Of a stretch of 64,000 nucleotides of DNA, positions 42,298 through 49,509 are shown piece by piece. The notes under the pieces are model-generated. The model saw only the letters and a list, made by a program, of their open reading frames with translations. It had not been told where the DNA came from and searched no databases. Made by a program: the position numbers and the translations under genes. The DNA is from Eggerthellaceae bacterium (lineage in GTDB: Bacteria; Actinomycetota; Coriobacteriia; Coriobacteriales; Eggerthellaceae). Positions within the stretch are counted from its first letter, which is position 1. Each line of letters begins with the position of its first letter. Location: NCBI GenBank assembly GCA_009782615.1, contig WRIS01000004.1:62001-126000 (forward strand). Direction: 5' to 3'.

Positions 42298-42987
42298 CTA
42301 TAAAAGTTCTCGGACAATAGCGGCAATGTGCAGTTGAGTTGTGTTAAGAAGCAAAGTGTCTAAATCGCCCTCTTGTATCATAAGGGGTAGTTCGGTGCAG
42401 CCAAGAACAAGCGCATCAGCCCCCTGTTCGAGAAGTAAACGATTAGTAAGTTCAAGCATTTTTTGTTTATCTTCAGGAACAACGATACCGTTTTCAAGAT
42501 GGGGAACAATAAAGCTATGGATAAGTTCTTGCTCGCTTTTTGAGGGCACAACTGCGGCAATGCCATATTCTTGAAATGCTTTGCTATATAAACTACTGCC
42601 CATGGTGAAACGCGTACCTAAAACCAGTACTTTTTTGTAGCCTTGAGCCTGAGCGTATTTGCAGGTTTCATCAACGATGCTCACCAGGGGTAGCGCAACG
42701 CGCTTCTGGATTTCGTCAAAAACAATGTGTGGCGTGTTGGAAGCTAGGGCTCCCAATTCTGCACCAGCTGCGGTAAGGTCACCAATCGCGTTGACGAGCA
42801 AATTTGTAACCGCTTTCCAGTCATTAGCTTCTGCTAAGCCGAGCATCTTGGTCATATTGATACTTGAGATAACAAGTTCTGGGTAATCTCCCGTATCTGC
42901 CTGTTCGTATGCGGCATTGACGATGCCTTCGTAATAGTCTAGCGTTGAAACTGGACCAATTCCGCCGATGATTCCCACTTTTTTCAT
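42298..42987 (-). CDS. Aspartate/glutamate racemase family protein
   Basis: 229 residues. VGIIGGIGPVSTLDYYEGI is the signature start; the second catalytic Cys is in LVLGCTELPLMI. At the first catalytic position, which is Cys in aspartate racemases and Thr in YgeA-type enzymes, this protein has Ser (LASNTPH). Family members interconvert amino-acid enantiomers by two-base chemistry. With Ser there, the activity may be one-sided or on another substrate. The ATG at 42987 has AAAGGG 7-8 nt upstream; a longer frame to 43095 is not supported. Confidence 0.85.
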   Translation of the reverse strand: MKKVGIIGGIGPVSTLDYYEGIVNAAYEQADTGDYPELVISSINMTKMLGLAEANDWKAVTNLLVNAIGDLTAAGAELGALASNTPHIVFDEIQKRVALPLVSIVDETCKYAQAQGYKKVLVLGTRFTMGSSLYSKAFQEYGIAAVVPSKSEQELIHSFIVPHLENGIVVPEDKQKMLELTNRLLLEQGADALVLGCTELPLMIQEGDLDTLLLNTTQLHIAAIVRELL

Positions 42988-43115
42988 AAAAGAACCCTTT
43001 GTTCGCCGTTTGTTCGCAACTTCTGTTTGCGCAATCTCATTATAAGGCTGTTTGCTTAATTGTCTGCGCGGAGCAGACCGATGCAGAAAAAGCATCGAGT
43101 ATTATGCTATGAAAG

Positions 43116-43142
43116 TTGACAAAGCTAGGGGGGGGGTATTAT
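43116..43142 (+). promoter_or_regulatory. Promoter with G9 spacer, candidate phase-variable switch
   Basis: A consensus -35 TTGACA (43116-43121), a 15-nt spacer made of AAGCTA and nine G residues (43128-43136), and a -10 TATTAT (43137-43142). Slippage in the G-run would change the spacer between 14 and 17 nt and so alter promoter strength, as known for poly-G promoters of some mucosal bacteria. It faces the membrane-protein gene 90 nt downstream. Confidence 0.65.
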
Positions 43143-43231
43143 GAGCAAAATTACCTGATGAATTGGTGATTTTGCAAAAGAAGAACTATGGTCGACAAGA
43201 AGACCTGAGTTTGGTATGTTGCTAAAGGTGA

Positions 43232-43564
43232 ATGAGTGTTTTGAAAGGGCGTGTGAGAGTCATGAAAACTAAGGGACAAAAAGGCTTTTCGATTGTAAAC
43301 ATTATTGTGGGGGTTATTTTGACGCTTTCATCTTTTATTATGTTTGCGGATGAGACAACCTATCCTGGGCCGCTTATTGTTTTGCCGCTGGGATTAGTTA
43401 TTCTCATATGCGGATGGCTTACCTTGAGAAAACTAACCGCCGCGCGACACTCCAATACGAGTGTTGAGAAAAACATGCTTGTTTTTAACCTCGTTTGTTT
43501 TGTGCTGTCGTGCATAATTTTAGCGGCGGTCATCATTTTGCCGATTATAGGACCAATGCTTTAA
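43232..43564 (+). CDS. Small membrane protein under the poly-G promoter
   Basis: 110 residues with three predicted membrane helices: IVNIIVGVILTLSSFIMFA, GPLIVLPLGLVILICGWL and VFNLVCFVLSCIILAAVIIL. A polar loop (RKLTAARHSNTSVEKN) separates the last two. No known family comes to mind. The start may be ATG 43232 (AAAGG is very close) or ATG 43262. It is the only gene clearly served by the G9-spacer promoter, so it may be switched on and off within a population; a surface or stress role would be a guess. Confidence 0.65.
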   Translation: MSVLKGRVRVMKTKGQKGFSIVNIIVGVILTLSSFIMFADETTYPGPLIVLPLGLVILICGWLTLRKLTAARHSNTSVEKNMLVFNLVCFVLSCIILAAVIILPIIGPML

Positions 43565-43761
43565 TCTCCTGCCGTAATTTTTGGGTAGCTAGTCACATCG
43601 GGGCATAGAGCTGTATTTGAGCGGTTGAGGGTAAGCGCGCGCGGCTTGTGTCGCGCGTATGGGCGTGCGGAAAATTTTTGGGAAAAAAGGGGATGTAGTG
43701 TGCTATCATAGGCAGGCTGTCTTCGCTTTGGTCGGAAACCAAGGCACGAAATGGAGAGATA

Positions 43762-44346
43762 ATGAAACAAGGAATCCATCCAGATTATCTGGATTGCACG
43801 GTTAAGTGCAGTTGTGGAAATACCTTCCAAACCCATTCAACCAAATCTGAAATGAAACTCGACATCTGCAACGTCTGCCACCCCTTCTTTACGGGTCAGC
43901 AGAAGTTTATTGATACAGGCGGACGTGTCCAGCGTTTTGCTGACCGTTTCGGGTCTGCCAAGGACACTGTTGCCGCGCGTGAAGCTGCGCGTAAGGCAGA
44001 GCGTGCCGCAGAGGTTGAAGCCGCTGAGGCAAAAAGACAAACCGAGCGTGAAAACAAGGCTGCTGAAAAGGCAAGTCGTGCTGCTTCGTTTGCCGCAAAG
44101 GCAGAAAAAGCTGCTCGCAAAGCAGAGGTAGAAGGCGCGGCTGCCGCTGCGACCGATACGGAAGTTGTTGTGTCAGAAGCTGCTGATGCTGAACTCGATG
44201 CTGTTCTTGAAGCTGCTACGGACGCTGCTGTTGAAACCGTTGTGGAAGAAGCTGCCGCCCCAGCTGAAGCAGAAGTTGCTGTGGAAGAATCCCCTGCTGA
44301 AGCCCCAGCAGAAGAATCCCCTGCTGAAGAGGCTGCTGCCGAATAG
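43762..44346 (+). CDS. rpmE: Ribosomal protein L31 with long Ala/Glu tail
   Basis: 194 residues. The first about 70 are L31: MKQGIHPDY, then zinc ligands in KCSCGNTF and [14 protein letters not shown], so it is the zinc-binding (C+) form. The other 125 residues are a charged Ala-rich helix ([21 protein letters not shown]) and then an acidic Ala/Glu/Pro region. Normal L31 is about 70 residues. It bridges the ribosomal subunits, so the tail would emerge near the central protuberance. A GGAGA stands 5 nt before the ATG. It converges with the methyltransferase gene. Confidence 0.93.
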   Translation: MKQGIHPDYLDCTVKCSCGNTFQTHSTKSEMKLDICNVCHPFFTGQQKFIDTGGRVQRFADRFGSAKDTVAAREAARKAERAAEVEAAEAKRQTERENKAAEKASRAASFAAKAEKAARKAEVEGAAAAATDTEVVVSEAADAELDAVLEAATDAAVETVVEEAAAPAEAEVAVEESPAEAPAEESPAEEAAAE

Positions 44347-44359
44347 TAAGACGCTTTTC

Positions 44360-45250
44360 TCACTTATCCCATGCGATGAATGCCCAGGTGGTTATCTGCG
44401 GAGTTTCAAGGCATAACGCCTTTTCGCAGATGCCATCTTCACTCACCTTGCCCGCTAGTGGGTTTGCAACGAGATTATCGTCAAGCCACGCCGCCAAAGG
44501 CGACGAAACCTGAGCCGCATCAACCTTGCTCAAACCCTGAGCACTATCAAAAATCATGCGGGAGTAATATTCGTGTGCCTCATCGCACGTGGCGAAACTT
44601 TCTTTGCGCACACTTTTTATGTAGGACACCTCAGGCGTAATTCCTTCGTTGACTAAGATATTAAACGCATATTGGGAATCGTTGCCCAAGCACCGCTGAA
44701 GCCCGACGGCTTTTATGATGCGCTCATCTATCCGCGGGGAAGCGCCAAGAGCAATCGTGACGCAAACACGCCTGCGGGCAACCTTGTCGAGACGCAGCAA
44801 AGATTCTTTCAAGTTAGCGGTAGCGATTGAGCGAGAAGCTAGCGCCACATCCACTGACCCCGCGCTAAGACCATGTTCAAGCCAATCATCTTCCCAGCTC
44901 ATTAGCTTTATTGCAAGATTGCACAAGCCCGCTGCATCAACGCGTTTCTGCAAGACTTCCAACATTCCCGAAGAAAAATCGGCCGCAATAACAGGGTGGT
45001 CAAGTCGCGCCAAAGGAATTGCAAGCGCGCCTGTTCCGCATCCCATATCAAGTACGCTTTCAAAAGGTTGCAAGCCTGCGCGTTCAATGAAAGCCTTAAC
45101 ATAGGGGGTCGGGGCATCTTTTTGTCCGAAACTTTTCGCGCGCGCGTCCCAGTGGCGGGCATCATCGGCTTTTTGGCGCACCTGTTGCAAGCGCATCCAT
45201 TCTTCGTTCCAGTCGGTGTTAGAAAGCAATGGTGTGAAATTTTTGGCCAC
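44360..45250 (-). CDS. Class I SAM-dependent methyltransferase
   Basis: 296 residues. Motif I is VLDMGCGTGALAIPLA, followed by VIAADFSSGMLEVLQKR (motif II) and VDVALASRSIATAN (motif III region). The N-terminal 45 residues and the C-terminal third are specific to this protein and may form the substrate site. The family covers small molecules, lipids and RNA, and nothing here decides among them. It is a single leftward gene between rpmE and thyX; its start at 45250 lies 128 nt from thyX. Confidence 0.78.
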   Translation of the reverse strand: MAKNFTPLLSNTDWNEEWMRLQQVRQKADDARHWDARAKSFGQKDAPTPYVKAFIERAGLQPFESVLDMGCGTGALAIPLARLDHPVIAADFSSGMLEVLQKRVDAAGLCNLAIKLMSWEDDWLEHGLSAGSVDVALASRSIATANLKESLLRLDKVARRRVCVTIALGASPRIDERIIKAVGLQRCLGNDSQYAFNILVNEGITPEVSYIKSVRKESFATCDEAHEYYSRMIFDSAQGLSKVDAAQVSSPLAAWLDDNLVANPLAGKVSEDGICEKALCLETPQITTWAFIAWDK

Positions 45251-45293
45251 AGAAACCCTTCCCCGTAAAGCCGCTACGCGCTTTAGGACTGTT

Positions 45294-45321
45294 TTGTATC
45301 ACCTAGATAGAGTATTATATA
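45294..45321 (+). promoter_or_regulatory. Candidate thyX promoter
   Basis: TTGTAT (45294-45299), a 16-nt spacer and TATATA (45316-45321), in an A/T-rich island between the divergent methyltransferase and thyX genes. An overlapping TATTAT at 45313 is a second possible -10. Confidence 0.4.
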
Positions 45322-45378
45322 GCTAGATTATTATCGGCAAACATGAGAGATTCAAAAACCAAGGAGTGTGTTCATCTC

Positions 45379-46059
45379 GTGCAAGTTGAACTTCTTTATC
45401 ATACACCCGATCCCGAGCGTGCGATTGCTACGGCGGCTCGCCTTTGCTATGCCCCTGTTGGTGCGGCTGAACTTTTGGAATCGATGTCTGAAGAACAGGC
45501 GCGCAAGGTGCTTGCCACCATTATGAAAAGCGGGCACTATTCAGCACTTGAACACGCAAGTTACACCTTTGCGGTCGATGGGGTTTCCCGCGCACTCACT
45601 CACCAGCTGGTGCGCCATCGCATAGCAAGTTTCAATCAGCAGTCTCAGCGCTACGTTGCGTTTACCGATGGGCTGAATGTGGTAAAGCCCGAAACGGTTT
45701 CATCCAACACAGCAACCGACGCCGTTTTCGACGAAGCAATCGATTTCGCACTGGTGGCTTACGAAAAACTGCTCGATGCAGGGGTGCCTGCCGAAGACGC
45801 GCGCTACCTTTTGCCCAATGCCGCAGAAACAAAAATCGTTATCACGATGAACATTCGTGAATTGCTGCACTTCTTTGAACTGCGCTGTTGCAATCGCGCT
45901 CAATGGGAAATTCACGAACTTGCCGATAGAATGCTTGAATTGGCGCGTCCGAGTGCTGCGTATGTGTTCATGGATGCAGGCGCTGCTTGTATACGGGGCG
46001 CGTGCTCGGAGGGGAAGATGACGTGCGGAAATCCGTTTCCCTCGGTATCACGAACTTAG
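45379..46059 (+). CDS. thyX: Flavin-dependent thymidylate synthase
   Basis: 226 residues from the GTG at 45379. The ThyX signature RHRxxSxNxxSxR is present as RHRIASFNQQSQR. HYSALEHASYTFAVDGVSRALTHQLVRH and NIRELLHFFELRCCNRAQWEI complete the FAD and dUMP sites. It makes dTMP using FADH2 and methylenetetrahydrofolate. I prefer the GTG because AAGGAG lies 12 nt upstream and the protein then begins where the family does. An ATG at 45343 would add 12 residues and has no ribosome binding site. The C-terminus has three further Cys (CIRGACSEGKMTCG) that I cannot explain. Confidence 0.93.
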   Translation: MQVELLYHTPDPERAIATAARLCYAPVGAAELLESMSEEQARKVLATIMKSGHYSALEHASYTFAVDGVSRALTHQLVRHRIASFNQQSQRYVAFTDGLNVVKPETVSSNTATDAVFDEAIDFALVAYEKLLDAGVPAEDARYLLPNAAETKIVITMNIRELLHFFELRCCNRAQWEIHELADRMLELARPSAAYVFMDAGAACIRGACSEGKMTCGNPFPSVSRT

Positions 46060-46085
46060 GTAGATTTTAGGTAGAGGATTATAAG

Positions 46086-47621
46086 ATGACGGACGAACAG
46101 AGCATGCAGATAGATGAAAGCCAACCCGCGCCTGAAGTTGCGCCTGAAGTTGCGCCTGAAGCAGACGGCGCTGGCTCAACTTTGCCCGAAGCCACGGTCG
46201 GCGGCGCGGACAGTGCAAGGCAAAAAACCCAACTTTCTCGCGCTTTTGGCGAGGACGGCGCCTTAAAAACCCATGTAGGGGGACAGGCCTTGCTTGAGGG
46301 CATCATGATGCGCGGCAAGCATAACTGGGCGGCTGCCATACGCGAACCCACGGGCGGCATTTATGTAGCTACGCACGACCTTGCTTCAGGAGAAAAGAAA
46401 AACAAGTGGATGTATTGGCCCCTCATCCGCGGGTGTCGCGCTTTGGTTGAATCCTTGACGCTGGGGTATAAGGCGCTCGAAATAGCCGCTGAACACGCTT
46501 TTGTTGAAGAAGGCGCAGAAGAAGGGATTGTCTTTGACATTGGACAGCCCGATGCCGAAGGCAACACCGAACAAACTCTTGTCGGCAAGGATGAGCTTGT
46601 CAAAAACATAGCCCAAAGGATACTGGCAGACCAAAATCTCAACCCTTTTGAGGTTAACTGGGCAGAAATACGCACCGAACTTGGAAAAGCCACTCCTGAA
46701 GATGAATTGCTGCTCGTGAAAGCTAAAGAAGCCGAAAAGCAGGCAGAAGAAATTGTCAACAAAATAGTGGCTCAAAAAGCAAAGAATAGGCAGATACCTG
46801 CCCCAACCGCCCTCAAGGACTCGACCGAAGCAGGCTTAGACTCAGCCAACACAGCCAACACAGCCGCCGCGTACGACAAAGACGACTCAGACGACACAGA
46901 CGAAGAGCCGCTTTTGGGCAAAGGTGCCATGGTGACCGCCATGGTGCTCGGGCTTGTTTTGGGCATTGGTCTTTTTGTCGTGGCGCCCGCGTTTTTGACG
47001 AATCTTATGGTGGGCGAATACGATTCCAACATCGTTTTGTGGAATGTGGTAGACGGGCTTTTGCGTGTGGGAGTATTCGTCGGTTATCTGTGGCTTATTG
47101 GTCGCATGAAAGACATCAAGCGCATGTTTGGGTATCACGGCGCGGAACACAAAGCCATCCACTGTTACGAACACGGGTTGGAACTTACCCCTGATAACGC
47201 CCGTAATTTCCCGCGCTTACACGTGCGTTGTGGCACGGCATTCCTTATCATGGTAATGATTATCGCCATCATCGTGTTTACGGCGATTCCCCTCAAGGCG
47301 CTGTTTGTTGCGTGGGGTGTTCCCGATGGTATGTTAAAGCTGCTGTTAGTTATTGCGGTGCGTATTTTGTTCCTGCCTGTTATCGCGGGTCTTTCGTATG
47401 AAATCACGGTGAAGTGGGCGGGCAACCGTCCCAATAACCCGTTGGTGAAAATCATTTTGTGGCCAGGTATGCAACTGCAATACTTAACAACCAACGAACC
47501 CGATGACGGGCAAATTGAATGCGCTATTGTAGCCCTGCAAGAGGTGCTCAAGCGCGAAGAGGCAGAAGCTCAAAAGGCTCAAGAAAGCACGTTTTCGATT
47601 CTTGAACCAGCAGCAGGATAA
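46086..47621 (+). CDS. DUF1385 (YqhQ-like) membrane protein with large insert
   Basis: 511 residues. DUF1385 hallmarks are GGQALLEGIMMRGKHNWAAAIR and YHGAEHKAIHCYEHG, with His/Glu residues that look like metal ligands. About five membrane helices lie in the second half. Between the two parts (about 137-278) is a charged, acidic insert (EEGAEEGIVFDIG, DELLLVKAKEAEKQAEEIV, DSDDTDEEP) not seen in the short family form. The N-terminus has 12-nt DNA repeats giving APEV units. In many Gram-positive genomes this gene neighbours rpmE and prfA; here rpmE is 1.7 kb away. Function unknown. Confidence 0.85.
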   Translation: MTDEQSMQIDESQPAPEVAPEVAPEADGAGSTLPEATVGGADSARQKTQLSRAFGEDGALKTHVGGQALLEGIMMRGKHNWAAAIREPTGGIYVATHDLASGEKKNKWMYWPLIRGCRALVESLTLGYKALEIAAEHAFVEEGAEEGIVFDIGQPDAEGNTEQTLVGKDELVKNIAQRILADQNLNPFEVNWAEIRTELGKATPEDELLLVKAKEAEKQAEEIVNKIVAQKAKNRQIPAPTALKDSTEAGLDSANTANTAAAYDKDDSDDTDEEPLLGKGAMVTAMVLGLVLGIGLFVVAPAFLTNLMVGEYDSNIVLWNVVDGLLRVGVFVGYLWLIGRMKDIKRMFGYHGAEHKAIHCYEHGLELTPDNARNFPRLHVRCGTAFLIMVMIIAIIVFTAIPLKALFVAWGVPDGMLKLLLVIAVRILFLPVIAGLSYEITVKWAGNRPNNPLVKIILWPGMQLQYLTTNEPDDGQIECAIVALQEVLKREEAEAQKAQESTFSILEPAAG

Positions 47622-47645
47622 GGGAGGGTAGGGGCAGATACCGCA

Positions 47646-48791
47646 ATGTCTCCGACTAAAAGACATCCGCAAGCGCAAGCCCCAGAAGGGGCGTCAACAA
47701 AACTGATAGCATTCGTGCTGGCTGCTGCTTTGATGCTTTTGGCGGCAGGCTCGTTTGCCTTTATTAAGTATGCGCAAAACGATGCTCTCTCAGTCGCTCA
47801 GCGCACTTCTTCATACGCGCCCAAAACATCTTTTTCAACAGGTGATTCCCCGTTTTTTGCGCAGGGAAGCGCGCCCACGTCTCCCGCATCATATTCACTA
47901 ACCCTGACCTTTGTAGGGGACTGCACACTGGGCACCGATGAAGCCTTCGGCTATGCAACGGGCTTGCCTGCCTACTACGACGAAGAAGGTCCCGACTACT
48001 TCCTTGAAGGCGTGCGCCCTCTTTTCGAAGCGGATGATTTAACCATCGTCAACATGGAGGGCACCTTCACCCACGAAAGCGCGCGCGAATACAAGGAATT
48101 TGCCTTCAAGGCACCGCCCGAATACGCTTCTATCCTTTCGGGCTCTTCGGTGGAACTTGCCAATCTCGCCAACAACCACAGCAGTGACTACGGGCAGCAA
48201 AGCTATCACGACACCATCGACGCCCTCGAAGGCGCGGGCATTCGCAGTTTTGGCTATGAACGCACACAAGTACTTGAGGTCAACGGCGTGAAGGTGGGCT
48301 TTGTCGGGTCGTACGCTCTTGCGGGGGAATGGTATGCGGCAGAAATCCTGAGCGAGGGGATAGAACAGGTGAAACAACAAGGCGCTCAAGTGATTATCGT
48401 GACCGTTCATTGGGGCGAAGAAAAGCACTATTATCCTTCGTCTTCCCAGGTAAGCCTTGCCCACCTTGCAATCGACGAAGGAGCCGATTTAGTGGTGGGG
48501 CATCATCCTCATGTATTCCAGGGGCAAGAAACCTATCAGGGGAAACAGATTATCTATTCTTTGGGAAATTTCTGCTTTGGGGGCAACCGCAACCCCTATG
48601 ACATGGATGCCATCATCTATCAGCAGACCTTCACCCTTGATGCAGGGCAGATTAAAACCTACGACGATTATCAAATCATCCCGTGCTCAACTTCTTCGCG
48701 AGAAGACTATAACGATTACCGCCCAAGAATCTTAGAAGGTAGCGAAGGGGAACGCGTACTTGCCAAGTACCACGAACTGCGCGTTGACTAG
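47646..48791 (+). CDS. CapA family poly-gamma-glutamate/capsule protein
   Basis: 381 residues. One N-terminal membrane helix (about 20-42), a Ser/Thr linker and an outside calcineurin-like CapA domain: LTFVGDCTLGTDEAF, DLTIVNMEGTFT, ELANLANNHSSDYG, VTVHWGEEKHYYP, DLVVGHHPHVFQG and YSLGNFCFGG. The His, Asp and Asn residues match metallophosphatase-type metal sites. Family members take part in poly-gamma-glutamate capsule synthesis or anchoring, but no capB or capC lies here, so another surface polymer is as likely. Confidence 0.88.
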   Translation: MSPTKRHPQAQAPEGASTKLIAFVLAAALMLLAAGSFAFIKYAQNDALSVAQRTSSYAPKTSFSTGDSPFFAQGSAPTSPASYSLTLTFVGDCTLGTDEAFGYATGLPAYYDEEGPDYFLEGVRPLFEADDLTIVNMEGTFTHESAREYKEFAFKAPPEYASILSGSSVELANLANNHSSDYGQQSYHDTIDALEGAGIRSFGYERTQVLEVNGVKVGFVGSYALAGEWYAAEILSEGIEQVKQQGAQVIIVTVHWGEEKHYYPSSSQVSLAHLAIDEGADLVVGHHPHVFQGQETYQGKQIIYSLGNFCFGGNRNPYDMDAIIYQQTFTLDAGQIKTYDDYQIIPCSTSSREDYNDYRPRILEGSEGERVLAKYHELRVD

Positions 48792-48892
48792 TATGTTTGA
48801 GGATGTTGCACGCGCAAGATTGCGTGCTTTTTCGGGGTGAAGCAAGGTCTGTTTGCAGACCAAACAAGGGAATTTTTGGAAATGGCTGTGGT

Positions 48893-49255
48893 ATGGACAA
48901 TCGAGCGAAACGGTGGATTCGCAACAACGCGTCCACCGTCAAGAAATCATTTGTGTCGTTAGGTGTACATCTTGCGGGTGCGCTGGTGTTTACGGGAGCC
49001 TGTGTCGTTTCGCCGTGGTATGCATTTCTTGCCCGACCTCTGCTTTCAACCGATGTGTTGCTAATCGGACTTTTCGGCTTTGTCCTTGTGGTGGTTACTA
49101 CGCATGTGGTGACCTATGTTTGGAGCGAGGGAAAGCTGCTGCACCCTTCGGCCTTGCCCCCGAAAATGAAGCTGTTCTTGGTGGGGGTGCTTGTTTCTAA
49201 CGCTTTCATTTCAGCGTGCCACTATCTCATCATAGACTACGTCTTGAAGGGTTAA
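48893..49255 (+). CDS. Small membrane protein, three helices
   Basis: 120 residues from the ATG at 48893. Basic start (MDNRAKRWIRNN), then hydrophobic helices near 20-44, 54-76 and 94-116 (for example LLIGLFGFVLVVVTTHVVTYV). I recognise no family. An in-frame Met at 48797 would add a non-hydrophobic leader overlapping the region after capA and seems less likely; neither start has a strong ribosome binding site. It ends 255 nt before topA. Confidence 0.55.
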   Translation: MDNRAKRWIRNNASTVKKSFVSLGVHLAGALVFTGACVVSPWYAFLARPLLSTDVLLIGLFGFVLVVVTTHVVTYVWSEGKLLHPSALPPKMKLFLVGVLVSNAFISACHYLIIDYVLKG

Positions 49256-49509
49256 AATTTTCAGGGCAACGTGGTGCTTTCTCAGGTTTTCTGCGCCTTG
49301 GTTCTCTCTTTTGCGCATAGGGTACAAATTCTGAAGCTAATTTGTAAATATGGTTCGATAGCAATTCTATCGTTGCTTTTTGTGAAAATCGTGTATCCTT
49401 ACAAGCTGTTATCGTAAGATAATGCGCAATCCCCGCACACGTTAATAAATGAGGGGCACCGTGTGAATTGGCGGCTGTGTATGCAGCCCAACGATGAAGG
49501 AGGCACCGC
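49256..49509 (+). promoter_or_regulatory. topA leader region with small hairpins
   Basis: 254 nt without a gene. CGATAG CAATT CTATCG (49356-49372) is a perfect 6-bp hairpin followed by a T-rich stretch and may be a weak terminator. Nearer to topA, GGCTG TGTATG CAGCC (49473-49488) is a second small stem before the strong ribosome binding site AAGGAGG. No confident promoter pair was found. Confidence 0.4.

Noticed and set aside
43896-44363. Ser/Ala-rich frame opposite rpmE
   Set aside because: Mirror of the L31 tail with no start signal or family likeness.
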